Assembly (NCBI GenBank): GCA_002321895.1
Contig: DCMZ01000008.1
Coordinates: forward strand, 372,001 to 436,000
Direction of reading: 5' to 3'
DNA length: 64,000 nt
Origin: Bdellovibrionaceae bacterium UBA1609
GTDB lineage: Bacteria; Bdellovibrionota; Bdellovibrionia; Bdellovibrionales; UBA1609
Shown: one piece after another, positions 1-9,428 of the stretch
How positions within the stretch are numbered: position 1 is the stretch's first letter
How the letters are laid out: every line of letters starts with the position of its first letter
Position numbers and translations under genes: made by a program
The notes under the pieces: generated by a model
Database searches by the model: none
Told to the model about the DNA's origin: nothing
The model's input: only the letters and a program-made list of their open reading frames with translations

Positions 1-242
1 TCAAAACTGTTCCTATAGTTGTAGACGGAACCGGTGTTGTATCCATTTAAAAAGACCTCTTGGTAGCGTCCGTTTTGGTAAACACAATTGGAGCCTTGGG
101 GAGAGGTCATCCAAGATTGATTGTAGTAAGGATTGTAAGTGTTTGCATAACGATCACGGCTGCTGCTCGAGCCACCGTCATCACAGGCCGTAAGCAAAAA
201 GGACAGGCCTAAAAAACAAAATAAAATACCCTGGCGAATCAT
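1..242 (-). CDS. Putative lipoprotein, 3' end outside the window
   Basis: I translated this frame by hand from an ATG whose complement lies at 240-242. It stays open to the window edge, so at least 80 residues are present and the C-terminus is missing. The N-terminus is a short positive start, a hydrophobic stretch and the lipobox LTAC (Cys about residue 20), followed by an Asp/Gly/Ser linker typical of exported lipoproteins. The rest is rich in Tyr, Asn and Ser and holds one further Cys. I recognise no domain. It is divergent from the gene at 439. The lipoprotein call is well supported; the function is unknown. Confidence 0.7.
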   Translation of the reverse strand, partial: MIRQGILFCFLGLSFLLTACDDGGSSSSRDRYANTYNPYYNQSWMTSPQGSNCVYQNGRYQEVFLNGYNTGSVYNYRNSF

Positions 243-401
243 GCGTTAACTCCTTGTTTCACCTCAAATGCCTTTTAATTACAATAAACATGCCATTGTG
301 ATGTATCGATGGCTTTTAAGCTGAGTGATTTTAGGTGTTTAGGGGATATACAACCCTGAAGTATTTACTGGATAGCGGTGCGGCAAAGGTGGGGGTGGCA
401 A

Positions 402-432
402 TTAGACCATTCCATCGATCTATGTCTATAAT
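402..432 (+). promoter_or_regulatory. Sigma-70-like promoter very close to the ATG
   Basis: A perfect TATAAT lies at 427-432, with a weaker TTAGAC at 402-407 (19-base spacer). The ATG of the next gene is at 439, about where transcription would begin, and no ribosome binding site precedes it. The transcript may therefore be leaderless or nearly so. Confidence 0.4.
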
Positions 433-438
433 TTTACT

Positions 439-969
439 ATGAAAAACAAAGTCTTAACCTCAATATTTGTCGGAATTGTTTTAGTTTACGGGAGCCTCAG
501 TTGGAGTGCTATTCCCAAGTATACGCCTTCATTTAAAAAGCAAGGCCTGTATGTGAAAGAGGGCGTGTTTAGCGGAGGCAGTACGGGTAAGGGTTTTTCA
601 CTCATGGATTTACGCCGAAAAGTGAGTAAGAAAACACGTAGGGATCGTTGGATAATGGAAATCGGTGATATTTATTTGAAACCCAATAAAGGGGATGTAC
701 CCTATTTTCACGTGGGTGTGTCGGAGGATCCAGCGCGTATCGATATTGATCTTTACCAGGTTCATAGGTCGCAACTGAAAGAAGAGCAATTGAGAAATAT
801 TTTGTCCGCTTCACCGTATGTTCAATCGGTTTCTATGATTTATGACACTGTCGAGGGTGGGATGACTTTTTCTGTTCAACTTAAGCATCCTGTGGAAGTG
901 GAAGTGTTTAAAATGAAAGCCGGAGCCAAATCCAGTCGATTGGTTTTCGATCTAATTCCAGTAAGGTGA
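439..969 (+). CDS. Secreted protein with AMIN-like domain
   Basis: This 176-residue protein starts with a signal peptide (about residues 1-23, ending near WSA). Residues 70-176 have the beta-strand pattern of an AMIN domain: a strand around PARIDIDLY, a helix, a strand around VQSVSMIY, and a closing strand RLVFDLIPV. AMIN domains localise periplasmic proteins to peptidoglycan or to secretin and outer-membrane complexes. The gene ends 3 bases before a beta-barrel gene, so the two are probably co-transcribed and act together in the envelope. The start has no Shine-Dalgarno sequence but a TATAAT immediately upstream. The AMIN assignment comes from the pattern only. Confidence 0.65.
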   Translation: MKNKVLTSIFVGIVLVYGSLSWSAIPKYTPSFKKQGLYVKEGVFSGGSTGKGFSLMDLRRKVSKKTRRDRWIMEIGDIYLKPNKGDVPYFHVGVSEDPARIDIDLYQVHRSQLKEEQLRNILSASPYVQSVSMIYDTVEGGMTFSVQLKHPVEVEVFKMKAGAKSSRLVFDLIPVR

Positions 970-972
970 TCA

Positions 973-1758
973 ATGAATCGTTTTCTTCTAGTTTTTATTG
1001 TTGTGTTTGGGGTCTCCGCCCAAGCTCGGGTTTTCAATTTTCAAAGTGAAACCTTTGCTACCTATTTTGGAGGAGGGTTTGGTGATGCCACTTTGTTAGA
1101 AGGTAAAGCCTTTACCGAAAGCAGTGGAGCTAGCACTGAGTTTTCTTCTTCTGATGTTGTGCCTTTCACTCAAACTATAGAGTTGGGATTCATAACTAAC
1201 ATTCGCAATCGTGTGACCATGAAGGTGGCGGCTCAAGTTGTTCAAGCTCGTCAAGTGGAAGCTGAAGGTAATAACTCTTCGGGCCAAAAGCTGTTAGATG
1301 TGACTTCGGATCTTTTTGTTTTCAATCCCAGTGTTGTATTTCAATACAACCTTGGGGGTGGCGATATGAGCAAGTGGTATGTTTTTGGGGGGATTGGTTG
1401 GTCTTCATTAAGTATGGACAATGCCTATACAATGACTGCAACAGGTCAGTCGACATACTCGGGAATTCCAGCCACATTTACTGAAAAAGTGGAATCCACG
1501 TTCTTTACTTATGAGTTGGGAGCGGGTTATGAGATTCACGCCTTAGATACGACGACGTTTACATTAGATCTGGGTTATCGATTTATGGAAGGATTGGATC
1601 TGCGCTACAAAGGCGATGGGTATAATTTAGCCGAAGGTGACCTCACCCATAGTTCTGGTGACAGAGTTAAAATTAATGGGGGCGCCTCCAACCGACAGGT
1701 GAATCTTGGAGGCTTCTATATTGGTATTGGTTTTCGGTTTTATATCGACCTTGGCTAA
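973..1758 (+). CDS. Outer-membrane beta-barrel protein
   Basis: The 261-residue product has a signal peptide of about 18 residues (cleavage near AQA). The mature part is made of alternating aromatic/hydrophobic and polar residues, with many Gly and Tyr, as in small outer-membrane barrels; several predicted strands end in GF, GY or GIGF. It finishes FYIDLG, so the usual C-terminal Phe is not quite terminal. The ATG follows AAGGTGATCA, a usable ribosome binding site, 3 bases after the AMIN-like gene. Ligand and function cannot be read from the sequence. The stop codon lies inside a hairpin shared with the convergent gene. Confidence 0.65.
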   Translation: MNRFLLVFIVVFGVSAQARVFNFQSETFATYFGGGFGDATLLEGKAFTESSGASTEFSSSDVVPFTQTIELGFITNIRNRVTMKVAAQVVQARQVEAEGNNSSGQKLLDVTSDLFVFNPSVVFQYNLGGGDMSKWYVFGGIGWSSLSMDNAYTMTATGQSTYSGIPATFTEKVESTFFTYELGAGYEIHALDTTTFTLDLGYRFMEGLDLRYKGDGYNLAEGDLTHSSGDRVKINGGASNRQVNLGGFYIGIGFRFYIDLG

Positions 1759-1768
1759 CGGGTCGATA
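1743..1768. terminator. Hairpin between convergent genes
   Basis: An 8-bp perfect inverted repeat, TATCGACC and GGTCGATA, has a 10-base loop and covers the stop of the barrel gene just before the end of the convergent acyl-CoA synthetase gene. There is no run of T on either side, so it may pause polymerase or protect the ends rather than act as a classical intrinsic terminator. Confidence 0.4.
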
Positions 1769-1773
1769 AAGTA

Positions 1774-3543
1774 TTAAGAGTCGTAGAGTGAGTTGATCTC
1801 AAGCTCATATTTTTTGTCGCAAAACTTTCTTTTAACCTTAAGGCTGGGTGTGAGTTCACCAGACTCAATAGTAAAGTCATTGCTGAGGATTTTATATTTC
1901 TTTACGGTTTCATAGCTTGCCAGGTCTCTATTTACTTTTCGCATATGAACTTTAATGGATTCAACGACAATGCCGGATTGATCGGGGCTATTGATAGCTT
2001 GTTTTGTGTCCTCACCATTGCGTTCACTAAAGTTTTTTACAGCGGCCTTTTCAACAGTCACTAATGCAACCACATATTTTTTCCGGTCACCATGAATAAG
2101 AACATTTGAAACCAGTGGGTGAAGTTTTATTAGATTCTCTAGTTTTTGCGGAGCTACATATTTCCCGCCGGCAGTCTTGATAAGGTCTTTTTTTCGATCC
2201 GTGATAGTAAGAAATCCGTCTTCATCGATATTGCCGATGTCGCCAGTGGCAAAGTATCCGTCGACCATAGCTGCTGCAGTGGCTTCGGGATCCTTGTAGT
2301 ATTCCTTCATCACATTTTTACTTTTCGCAAGAATTTCTCCATCGGCGGCAATCTTAATATCAGCACCTTCTATAGGAAGTCCCACCGTGCCCAGTTTTAA
2401 ATTGTCGGGATGGTTGAAAAATAGAGCTCCAGTAGTTTCAGTAAGTCCATAGCCTTCGAGAACAGTTACCCCACAACCTAGAAAAAACTCCGCAAGCTCT
2501 TTACTGAGTGGAGCGCCTCCGGAAATTGCGAACTTCAGTCGGCCACCTAATACTCCTCTTACGAGTTTTGCAAATCCAAGATCAAAAAGTTTCAATTCAA
2601 TGGATTGGAGAGTAGTGGGTGTGTTGATATTTTGAATGGAGTCAGCTTTAATTTTGGCGCACTTTTTACCCCATTCAAAAAACTTTTTAGTGACGGACTT
2701 TTGCCCCATCAGCTCTTCAAGCTTGCCATAGATTTTTTCGTAAATACGTGGGACAGACATTAGAATTGTGGGTTTAATCTCTTTTATATTGTCAGCCACT
2801 TTTTCAATGGTTTCAGCATATACGAGAGTAAAGCCAACGAGCACATGCGCCCAGCTTTCCAAGCGGCCCAGAACGTGAGCGAAAGGTAGGAAGCAAAGGC
2901 TGCTGTCCTCGGGACTTACTGGCATAATACCGTAGGTTTTTTCAGCTTCAAATGTGATTTGGGTGTGGGTAAAGAGAACACCCTTGGGAAGACCTGTAGT
3001 CCCAGAAGTGTAGATAATGGTGGCGTTTTCATCCAGGGTTCTTTTTTTAATGGACTCGATAAACTCCTTTTCGCTCATCAGTGAGCTGGACTCTGAAGCT
3101 TTTTGAATACTAGTTTCTGGATGAATTTTAATTTCGTCAAAACTCATCACCCGTTCAACTGTTTTGCACTGTGGCCGGGCTTTCTCCCATTTTTTATATT
3201 GTTTTAGATTATCTAAAAAAAGCACCTTGGCTTCGCTGTGATTTAAAATGTATTCCAATTCGTCATATTTAGAACTTTGATAGACGGGAACAATCACTGC
3301 TCCGATGGATTGGCCAGCAAAGTCTACGACCGTCCACTCGTATCTAGAGTTAGCTAAAATAGCCACTCGATCACCAGTTTGAACATTGAAATCTTTAAGG
3401 AGTGATGCCATTTTGCGCACATCAGTTTTAAAGTCTTTCCAGGTTTTCTCAACCCAGACCTTGTCCTTCTTGAACTTGAAGGCGCAGGGTGATTCTGGTC
3501 TCTGCTCGATATCGATTAACTTCCAAACCAATGGATTTTGCAT
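1774..3543 (-). CDS. Long-chain acyl-CoA synthetase (AMP-forming)
   Basis: This 589-residue enzyme belongs to the adenylate-forming superfamily and should activate fatty acids to acyl-CoA through an acyl-adenylate, in the cytoplasm or on the inner membrane. Visible motifs are the phosphate-binding loop YTSGTTGLPKG (about 178-188), YGLTETTG (365-372), the TGD motif (433-435) and the hinge region DRKKDLIKTAGGKY (449-462). Length and motif spacing fit the FAA1/FadD15-type long-chain ligases. The ATG is preceded by AGGGGAC. It stands alone, convergent with the barrel gene and downstream of the kinase gene on the same strand. Substrate chain length cannot be told from sequence alone. Confidence 0.9.
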   Translation of the reverse strand: MQNPLVWKLIDIEQRPESPCAFKFKKDKVWVEKTWKDFKTDVRKMASLLKDFNVQTGDRVAILANSRYEWTVVDFAGQSIGAVIVPVYQSSKYDELEYILNHSEAKVLFLDNLKQYKKWEKARPQCKTVERVMSFDEIKIHPETSIQKASESSSLMSEKEFIESIKKRTLDENATIIYTSGTTGLPKGVLFTHTQITFEAEKTYGIMPVSPEDSSLCFLPFAHVLGRLESWAHVLVGFTLVYAETIEKVADNIKEIKPTILMSVPRIYEKIYGKLEELMGQKSVTKKFFEWGKKCAKIKADSIQNINTPTTLQSIELKLFDLGFAKLVRGVLGGRLKFAISGGAPLSKELAEFFLGCGVTVLEGYGLTETTGALFFNHPDNLKLGTVGLPIEGADIKIAADGEILAKSKNVMKEYYKDPEATAAAMVDGYFATGDIGNIDEDGFLTITDRKKDLIKTAGGKYVAPQKLENLIKLHPLVSNVLIHGDRKKYVVALVTVEKAAVKNFSERNGEDTKQAINSPDQSGIVVESIKVHMRKVNRDLASYETVKKYKILSNDFTIESGELTPSLKVKRKFCDKKYELEINSLYDS

Positions 3544-3606
3544 AGCGGGTCCCCTTTGTTACTGTTAAATAATAGGGCCTACTGGAAATTGAATGCCAAT
3601 GAGGTC

Positions 3607-5772
3607 CTAGTTACCGCGACGCTTGGTTTTACGGGATTTACTCGAGAGTTTCAAACTTACGAACTCAGTTTGTTTATTTTTTAGCCTTACAAACTGGTGT
3701 GTCTTTATACCTTTTATAGGATTTACAGCCTCAATCTTGATCGATTGGTTTGCAGGGACGTGATACTTTTTAATTGGCAGCCTAACAGAATCAATCAGCT
3801 TGCCGTTGACGTAAACTCGAACATTTTGGGGAGGAATTACATCAATATTAACAAAACCCACCTGAGCCTCCTGGAGGACGCCTGTGAGTTTTTTACTCTC
3901 CAAATCATCAAATTTTAGGGCCACTTCTTCATATTCAATGAACCCCTTTTTTCGGAGTTCTATATCAAAAGGTATGTGCCTTGGAACCTTCACGCTAGAC
4001 GGGGTGATCAATGTGGTATCAATGCCATTGAGAACGATCTTCGCACCAGAAGGGCGACTTTGAACCATGATTGTAGTCATTTCTAAGTTACGCTTATCTA
4101 GAGCCTCTTTACATAGAAGAGTTTCTTCATGGCCCATTGGATTTTCGCAGTCCAGTTGATCGGGATCGCTGTTTGTAACAGCGGTTTTTTCTGGTGCTTT
4201 ACAGTCCTTATCGATTCCGGGAGTGCATTTTACAATGACAGGAGCACTGGTTTCTAACGAAGTATTAATGGCTGTTCCCTGAGGTGTTTTTGGTGACTCA
4301 ATAAATAGCAATGCACCAGCAATAGCGAGCATTACAAAGGTACCAATAAACATAGGTTTAAAGGCCGCAGGTTCTTCGTTTTGAATATTTACAATTTTAG
4401 AAGAGGCGGGTTTGTTGAAGGTATTCGGATTGGTTTCCGAAGATGACATATTCGCAGCTAGGCTTTTTGCTTGATCTTCCGCAGTTTCAAAATTGAGATC
4501 AACGTTAACATTTTGGCGTATTTGCGTGGGCTGGTCGCTGTCTTCATCATCATTGTTGAGGGTATGATTCTTAACCATGTGGTCTTGAATTCCGTCTCCT
4601 CGATCTAGTTTATCCCCCAATTTAGAGAAATCCAGAGGTGAGCCAGCTTTTTGGTTGAGATCAATTTTTATTTGAGGATGGAGTTCTCCACTAGGATTAC
4701 TGTCTTCAATATCATTTTGGCCGTAGCTGCCAGCTGCGGAGTTGCCAACCATTTCTTTGCGAAGAGTCTGGTCATCTTCATAGGCGTTTGTAACCGGTAG
4801 TTTTGCGTATTCCTGCATTCGCTTTCGACTTTGTAGAATCTCATCAGCAAAGAGTGTCTTTACAGTGACAGCAAAGTCCTGAGGTGAAAAATCAGGGTAG
4901 TGTCGATTTAAAAACCTATTGAGGTCTCGATGCATGGCTGCAGCGGTTTGATATCGCATATTACGGTCACGTGCTAGAGACTTCATGACAATGCGTTCAA
5001 GTTCTGGATGTATATTTGGGTTAAACTTTTTTAGTGAAGGAACCTGACAGTCTCTAATTTTCCTTAAGGTATTGATCTCGTTATTCGCAATGAATAGGCG
5101 TTCATTGGCTAACATTTCCCACAACACAATTCCCAGTGAGAAAATATCTGTACGCAGGTCAACGGTTTGTCCTTCAGCCTGTTCAGGACTCATATAGCCA
5201 AATTTACCTTTTAGCGTTCCTGCACGAGTGCTCTCTATTTGGCTCTCGGCCTTAGCAATACCAAAATCAACAACCTTGATTTCACCTTCGAAACTGACCA
5301 TTACGTTCTGTGGGCTCATATCTCTATGCGTGATGTTCAAAGGTTTACCTGTGACTTCGTCCAAGCACCGGTGAGCATGGTCCAATCCGGCAGCGACCTC
5401 ATTTACAATATATACAATTTGTTCAACAGAAAAATGGGTATCTTTCTTTGCCATCTTGTTGAGGATTTGCCGCATGTTTCTGCCGGGAACAAAATCCATA
5501 ACTAGGAAAAAGAGACTCTTAACTACGCCAAACTCATTCACACTCACAATGTTAGAGTGGGAGAGGTTTACAACAATCTTTGCTTCGTCTTTAAACATTC
5601 GAATAAAATCTTGATTATCCGAATACTGGGGTAAGATTCTTTTGATGGCGACGAACTTAGAGATGCCACCAGCGCCTGGAGCTCGAGCTAGAAAAATTTC
5701 AGCCATTCCACCTTGAGCTAATTTCTCAAGAAGAATGTATTTTCCAAATTTTTCTGGCTTAAACGAAGACAC
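3607..5772 (-). CDS. Membrane Ser/Thr protein kinase with PEGA repeats
   Basis: The 721-residue protein has an N-terminal Hanks-type kinase domain: Gly-rich loop near 18-25, VAIK Lys44, HRD at 149-151 with Asn156, DFG at 169-171 and SPE at 195-197. All catalytic residues are present, so it should be active. An acidic, low-complexity linker (about 320-470) leads to one membrane segment (about 474-491). The outer part carries two PEGA-like beta domains (about 575-715), which typically bind cell-wall or surface ligands. The start is GTG with AAAGG upstream. The layout suggests a receptor kinase sensing the periplasm. Its substrates are unknown; the FHA protein at 51558 is one candidate partner by domain logic only. 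Confidence 0.9.
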   Translation of the reverse strand: MSSFKPEKFGKYILLEKLAQGGMAEIFLARAPGAGGISKFVAIKRILPQYSDNQDFIRMFKDEAKIVVNLSHSNIVSVNEFGVVKSLFFLVMDFVPGRNMRQILNKMAKKDTHFSVEQIVYIVNEVAAGLDHAHRCLDEVTGKPLNITHRDMSPQNVMVSFEGEIKVVDFGIAKAESQIESTRAGTLKGKFGYMSPEQAEGQTVDLRTDIFSLGIVLWEMLANERLFIANNEINTLRKIRDCQVPSLKKFNPNIHPELERIVMKSLARDRNMRYQTAAAMHRDLNRFLNRHYPDFSPQDFAVTVKTLFADEILQSRKRMQEYAKLPVTNAYEDDQTLRKEMVGNSAAGSYGQNDIEDSNPSGELHPQIKIDLNQKAGSPLDFSKLGDKLDRGDGIQDHMVKNHTLNNDDEDSDQPTQIRQNVNVDLNFETAEDQAKSLAANMSSSETNPNTFNKPASSKIVNIQNEEPAAFKPMFIGTFVMLAIAGALLFIESPKTPQGTAINTSLETSAPVIVKCTPGIDKDCKAPEKTAVTNSDPDQLDCENPMGHEETLLCKEALDKRNLEMTTIMVQSRPSGAKIVLNGIDTTLITPSSVKVPRHIPFDIELRKKGFIEYEEVALKFDDLESKKLTGVLQEAQVGFVNIDVIPPQNVRVYVNGKLIDSVRLPIKKYHVPANQSIKIEAVNPIKGIKTHQFVRLKNKQTEFVSLKLSSKSRKTKRRGN

Positions 5773-6029
5773 TATTAGACCTTTCTAACTACCTGATTTA
5801 TCGGATTCCTAATTCAATTTCGTTAGGCTTTCCGCATATTTAAGAGGAACGGCTGGCTCGAACGGCAATCCTGCCGTTGCGTTTGGGCTATTTCGATGGA
5901 TTGAGAAGTAAAATGATTTGGAAACCTGAGAAAATACAGGAGGTTATCGATGGCGATAGGGGGCACCACGACTTTAGTCCTCGTGGTCATGTCGTTGGTC
6001 TAGCGATGTCTCATATTGAAGCAATTTAT

Positions 6030-6648
6030 TTATTCTGGTCGTCGGGCGATAACCATAAACTCAGCTTCTATGTAGAGGGTGCTTTTTGAGTCAAACACGT
6101 TATCCACGTGAGATGAGCTGAAGTGTTGTTTCCATTGAGTAATGTCGCTTTCGGATAAAATACCAAGAGCGTCATCAACATACCAAGAATTATGAAGTCG
6201 CTCCAGATACAGCCTTTGGCTTCCTATAATGGGGCCATTGAATTCTACAATAAAAGGATAAAAGTTTTCGACCTGCAATCCGGCTTTTATAACAATGGAA
6301 TCTAAATCTTTTCCGATAAGTAGAGAGTCTGCTGAAGTCACCAACAATGGGGTTCACTCTAGGGCTGTTTTCCACTTTATTTATTGCAATAGCCAAGGCT
6401 TCTTCTGAAATATCGAAGAGATCAAAAGTGACATTCTTATCAGTCGTAGACTTCAACCAATGCGGCAAATAGAATCCCGGACCAATCCCAATATCAAGTA
6501 CCCGGTCATTTTTTGAAACGGGTATCAAGTCTAATTGTGCATGGCGAAGATCTTCTTTTGCGAGATGATGCCTTTCAAGAGATTCATATCCATCTAAGAT
6601 TTTATGCGGATTGGAGAAGTCATAATCGTTATTGTTATCAAAACCCAT
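6030..6648 (-). pseudogene. Frameshifted class I SAM methyltransferase
   Basis: The first part, from the ATG at 6648, reads as a methyltransferase N-terminus with the SAM-binding motif I VLDIGIGPG and the acidic motif II FDLFDIS. Near 6345-6300 this frame loses sense and ends at 6190. The second part, in the +1 frame, gives a good C-terminal end (IVIKAGLQVENFYPF to the stop at 6030). Joined, the product is only about 205 residues, and the segment normally holding the FD-hydrophobic motif and the PGG turn is absent, so an internal deletion probably came with the shift. A sequencing error alone would not explain the missing middle. The encoded enzyme is probably inactive. Confidence 0.6.
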
Positions 6649-6849
6649 TTTCTGCCCCGATTTAAATCTAAGAGTTTATAATAAGTGAAAATCAAGAGAA
6701 ACTTAACTGCTTTCATTAGCAGACTAAAAACTTTGCTGAGACGATACGTTTACGAAATCCCAGTATGACAAGAGATGAGGTGTTGAGTTAAGCTGGGGGA
6801 GGCTGATAAATTTTTTGTCAGGATTTAATCATCGTTTAAGGGTCAAACT

Positions 6850-7443
6850 ATGCAATGGATAGGATTAACGGGAGGAATTGGGTCGGGTAAATCCACATTC
6901 GCTGGAATTTTAAATTCTAAACGGATACCTGTTATAAATGCAGATGAATTAGCGCATCTTGCTCTTCAACCCGGCCGTCAGACCTATGATCAAGTGGTGG
7001 AACTTTTCGGCAATAAAATTTTAGACAGCTCCGGCCAAATCGATCGTAAAAAATTAGGTGCGGTTGTTTTTGGAAATACTGAAGAATTGACCCGTCTAGA
7101 AAACATCTTACATCCCGCAGTTCGTGAGATGGCGGAAATTAGAAAGAAAGAATTATTGGAAAATGGTCAGTATAAATTGGCTATTTACGATGTGCCGCTG
7201 CTTTATGAAAAATCCATGCAAAAGTATTTTGATGCCGTTGTGGTGGTTTATTGCTCCGAGGAAACCCAGATTCAGCGCGTGATGGAGAGAAATGGATTGA
7301 GTCGAAAAGAGGTTATAAGCAGAATGTCTCACCAGATCCCATTGACGGAAAAAGTAAAGCTCGCCGATTATGTGATTAGCAATGAGGGATCTTTAGAAGA
7401 TCTCGAGAAAGAATCCGAAAAGTGGATTCAAAGCTTTAATTAA
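6850..7443 (+). CDS. coaE: Dephospho-CoA kinase
   Basis: CoaE catalyses the last step of coenzyme A synthesis, the ATP-dependent phosphorylation of dephospho-CoA at the ribose 3'-hydroxyl. The 197-residue length is typical. The protein begins with GLTGGIGSGKST, the family's P-loop (about 5-16), followed by NADELAH, which matches the conserved substrate-contacting Asp region, and has the YDVPLLYE motif and a C-terminal DYVISNEGS. The ATG is preceded by AAGGG. It is transcribed alone and is convergent with the small outer-membrane protein gene 9 bases downstream. Confidence 0.96.
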   Translation: MQWIGLTGGIGSGKSTFAGILNSKRIPVINADELAHLALQPGRQTYDQVVELFGNKILDSSGQIDRKKLGAVVFGNTEELTRLENILHPAVREMAEIRKKELLENGQYKLAIYDVPLLYEKSMQKYFDAVVVVYCSEETQIQRVMERNGLSRKEVISRMSHQIPLTEKVKLADYVISNEGSLEDLEKESEKWIQSFN

Positions 7444-7452
7444 ACCTATACA

Positions 7453-8076
7453 TTAAAATCCATAAGACCAACCAACAATTAGATTGATGTAGGCGTTGGT
7501 AGTGCCCAATGAAAGCTCGAGTTCCAGTCGGATGCTTTTAGGTTTCTCTAATACATCTTCTATTCCACCAGTAATACGAAGGTAGTAATTTTCTATGGAA
7601 ACAAAGCTACCTAGCTCTTTATCTGGGTCTACAAGATGGGCGATTCCGTATTTATAGAATGGACGAAAGTAATGATGCTGGTTAAAAATGTGTCTACGCG
7701 TGACGTGAACAAAACCTAAAGAGTTTGATGTTACATCCACACCAGCTTCAATGAATGGGTTGTCATAGCTGGGAAACATATAAGAAACTCCCAGCGAGTA
7801 TCTAAGTCTCCTCAATTCAGTGCTGTCTACCAGAAAACCAATACGTGGAGTGAGGCTTTGTCTGTAAGGATAGAATTCTCTTTCCACTACTTCCGTCGGT
7901 GGTTCTTTAAATGGAGTGATGGATACGTCTTCATTTTGTAAAGGATGTTTAATGTCTTTATTTGGATTTTCTACCTGTTCAATACTTGGGTCAGGTGAAT
8001 GTAAATGAGGTCTTGCCATCGATGGCAAACAAGTAAAGACTAAAACGACAAATACAGATGAATGAATCACTCTCAT
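7453..8076 (-). CDS. Putative outer-membrane beta-barrel protein
   Basis: The 207-residue product has a signal peptide (about 1-21, cleavage near SMA) followed by a Pro-rich linker of about 50 residues. The remaining 130 residues alternate in the manner of amphipathic beta strands and end WSYGF, a terminal Phe preceded by aromatics as required for recognition by the BAM complex. I recognise no family. It is divergent from the barrel gene at 8148, with 71 bases between them for both promoters. Confidence 0.6.
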   Translation of the reverse strand: MRVIHSSVFVVLVFTCLPSMARPHLHSPDPSIEQVENPNKDIKHPLQNEDVSITPFKEPPTEVVEREFYPYRQSLTPRIGFLVDSTELRRLRYSLGVSYMFPSYDNPFIEAGVDVTSNSLGFVHVTRRHIFNQHHYFRPFYKYGIAHLVDPDKELGSFVSIENYYLRITGGIEDVLEKPKSIRLELELSLGTTNAYINLIVGWSYGF

Positions 8077-8147
8077 TTTTTAATTATCACTTAATTTCTG
8101 GCGACAGAAAACCTTTAATTTGATTGAGAGTTGGAAAGGATAAACTC

Positions 8148-9338
8148 ATGCATAAGATTATGTTGGCGTTGATTGGATTAACGTTTACTGTTTCTTCCTA
8201 CGGGGAAATCGCCAAAGCCCCCTTGGACCTATCAATCCACGAATCCTATCGAAGTGTTCGAGCCATGGGAATGGGTGGTGCCTTTACGGCCGTAGCTAAT
8301 GATCATAGTGCGATTTTGATTAACCCAGCAGCGCTTGCCAGAAGGAAAGATGGTGTTGTGCGAATGCTACTAGGTGGTGGGTTTTCGGACTCTTTTCTTG
8401 GTTTTGCTGATGATATCTCACAAGTTTCTGATGAAGGCACTGAGGATGAGCAAATTGATAACTTAACGGCACTTCTTGAGAGTAAGTACGGAGAAAACTT
8501 CAACTTGCATTTTCCAAGACTCGGTGGATTTTGGGCGAGACCTAATTGGGGAATTGCCATCATGCCTTTGGATACCACGGTGGATCTAAATGTAAATCGC
8601 CAAGCCGGTCCAGCACTTAATATTAGCGTTTATCAAGACACCACGATTGCTTACGGTTGGGCCAGAGATGTGGATTGGCTGAATAAATGGTTTGGATGGG
8701 ATGGACAACTTTCTGTGGGCGTGACGGGTAAAGCCATCAATCGGGTGTTTTTTGGTCAATCCATCATCGCCGCCGATTTAGCAGCCAATGACCCGGATTA
8801 CTTCAGTGAAGATGCGGCTGCCGAAGGCATGACTTTTGATTTTGATTTAGGTTTGCTTTACACGCCTAAAATTGAGTCGGGAAAGTGGTATAGCTTTTTG
8901 AAGGTGGCAGAGCCGACTTTTGCCGTAGTTATGCGTAACTTGTTGGACTATGGGTTTACAACTAATTTAGGTCTTATTGGCGATGGGGACCTTGAGCCAC
9001 CTAAGCTACAAAGACGATTAGATTTGGGGAGTACTTGGGATCTACCCAATTTCTGGGTTTTGGATCCAAGGTTAAATGTGGATTTGAAAAATATGTTGCA
9101 CGAAAACTGGAGTTTTTCAAAAGGGCTTCATATAGGTGCTGAAGTGTTTTGGGAAATGTATAGCTGGTGGAAAGGTCATTGGGCGATTGGCCTGCATCAG
9201 ACCTATGTTTCTGCCGGAGTGGGTATGAAGTTTGGGGTGTTCCAGTTGGATCTCGCTACTTATGGAGAGGAAGTGGGAACTACAGACGATCCTGTTGAAG
9301 ATCGTCGCTTTCTCATCGAAATGAGTCTCGATTTTTAA
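8148..9338 (+). CDS. PorV/UPF0164-like outer-membrane protein, paralogue 1
   Basis: I place the start at the ATG at 8148, which has GGAAAGGA 7 bases upstream, giving 396 residues; a TTG at 8124 is possible but has no ribosome binding site. After a signal peptide the mature protein opens with RAMGMGGAFTAVAND and an INPAAL motif, the signature N-terminus of the FadL/PorV-like barrel group. It ends with LATYGEEVG, EDRRF and a final LDF, a proper C-terminal strand. The same two blocks recur in the products at 11685 and 13681, so this is one of three paralogues in the locus. Its cargo or partner is unknown; a following lipoprotein gene suggests paired function. Confidence 0.75.
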   Translation: MHKIMLALIGLTFTVSSYGEIAKAPLDLSIHESYRSVRAMGMGGAFTAVANDHSAILINPAALARRKDGVVRMLLGGGFSDSFLGFADDISQVSDEGTEDEQIDNLTALLESKYGENFNLHFPRLGGFWARPNWGIAIMPLDTTVDLNVNRQAGPALNISVYQDTTIAYGWARDVDWLNKWFGWDGQLSVGVTGKAINRVFFGQSIIAADLAANDPDYFSEDAAAEGMTFDFDLGLLYTPKIESGKWYSFLKVAEPTFAVVMRNLLDYGFTTNLGLIGDGDLEPPKLQRRLDLGSTWDLPNFWVLDPRLNVDLKNMLHENWSFSKGLHIGAEVFWEMYSWWKGHWAIGLHQTYVSAGVGMKFGVFQLDLATYGEEVGTTDDPVEDRRFLIEMSLDF

Positions 9339-9428
9339 CAGTAAAAGCGACTCTGTGCGATTTGAAGTTCCCTATGGAAATGAATGAATTTAAGAAATAA
9401 AATATTAATGAGAATGATGAGGTCAATT

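Noticed and set aside
5965..5987. Hairpin ACCACGA / TCGTGGT downstream of the methyltransferase pseudogene
   Set aside because: Stem of 7 bp with no T-run in either direction; too weak to call a terminator.
5877..6089. Plus-strand open frame of 70 residues between the kinase and methyltransferase genes
   Set aside because: No ribosome binding site, no recognisable domain, and it runs into the antisense of the decayed methyltransferase. It may be chance or gene debris.
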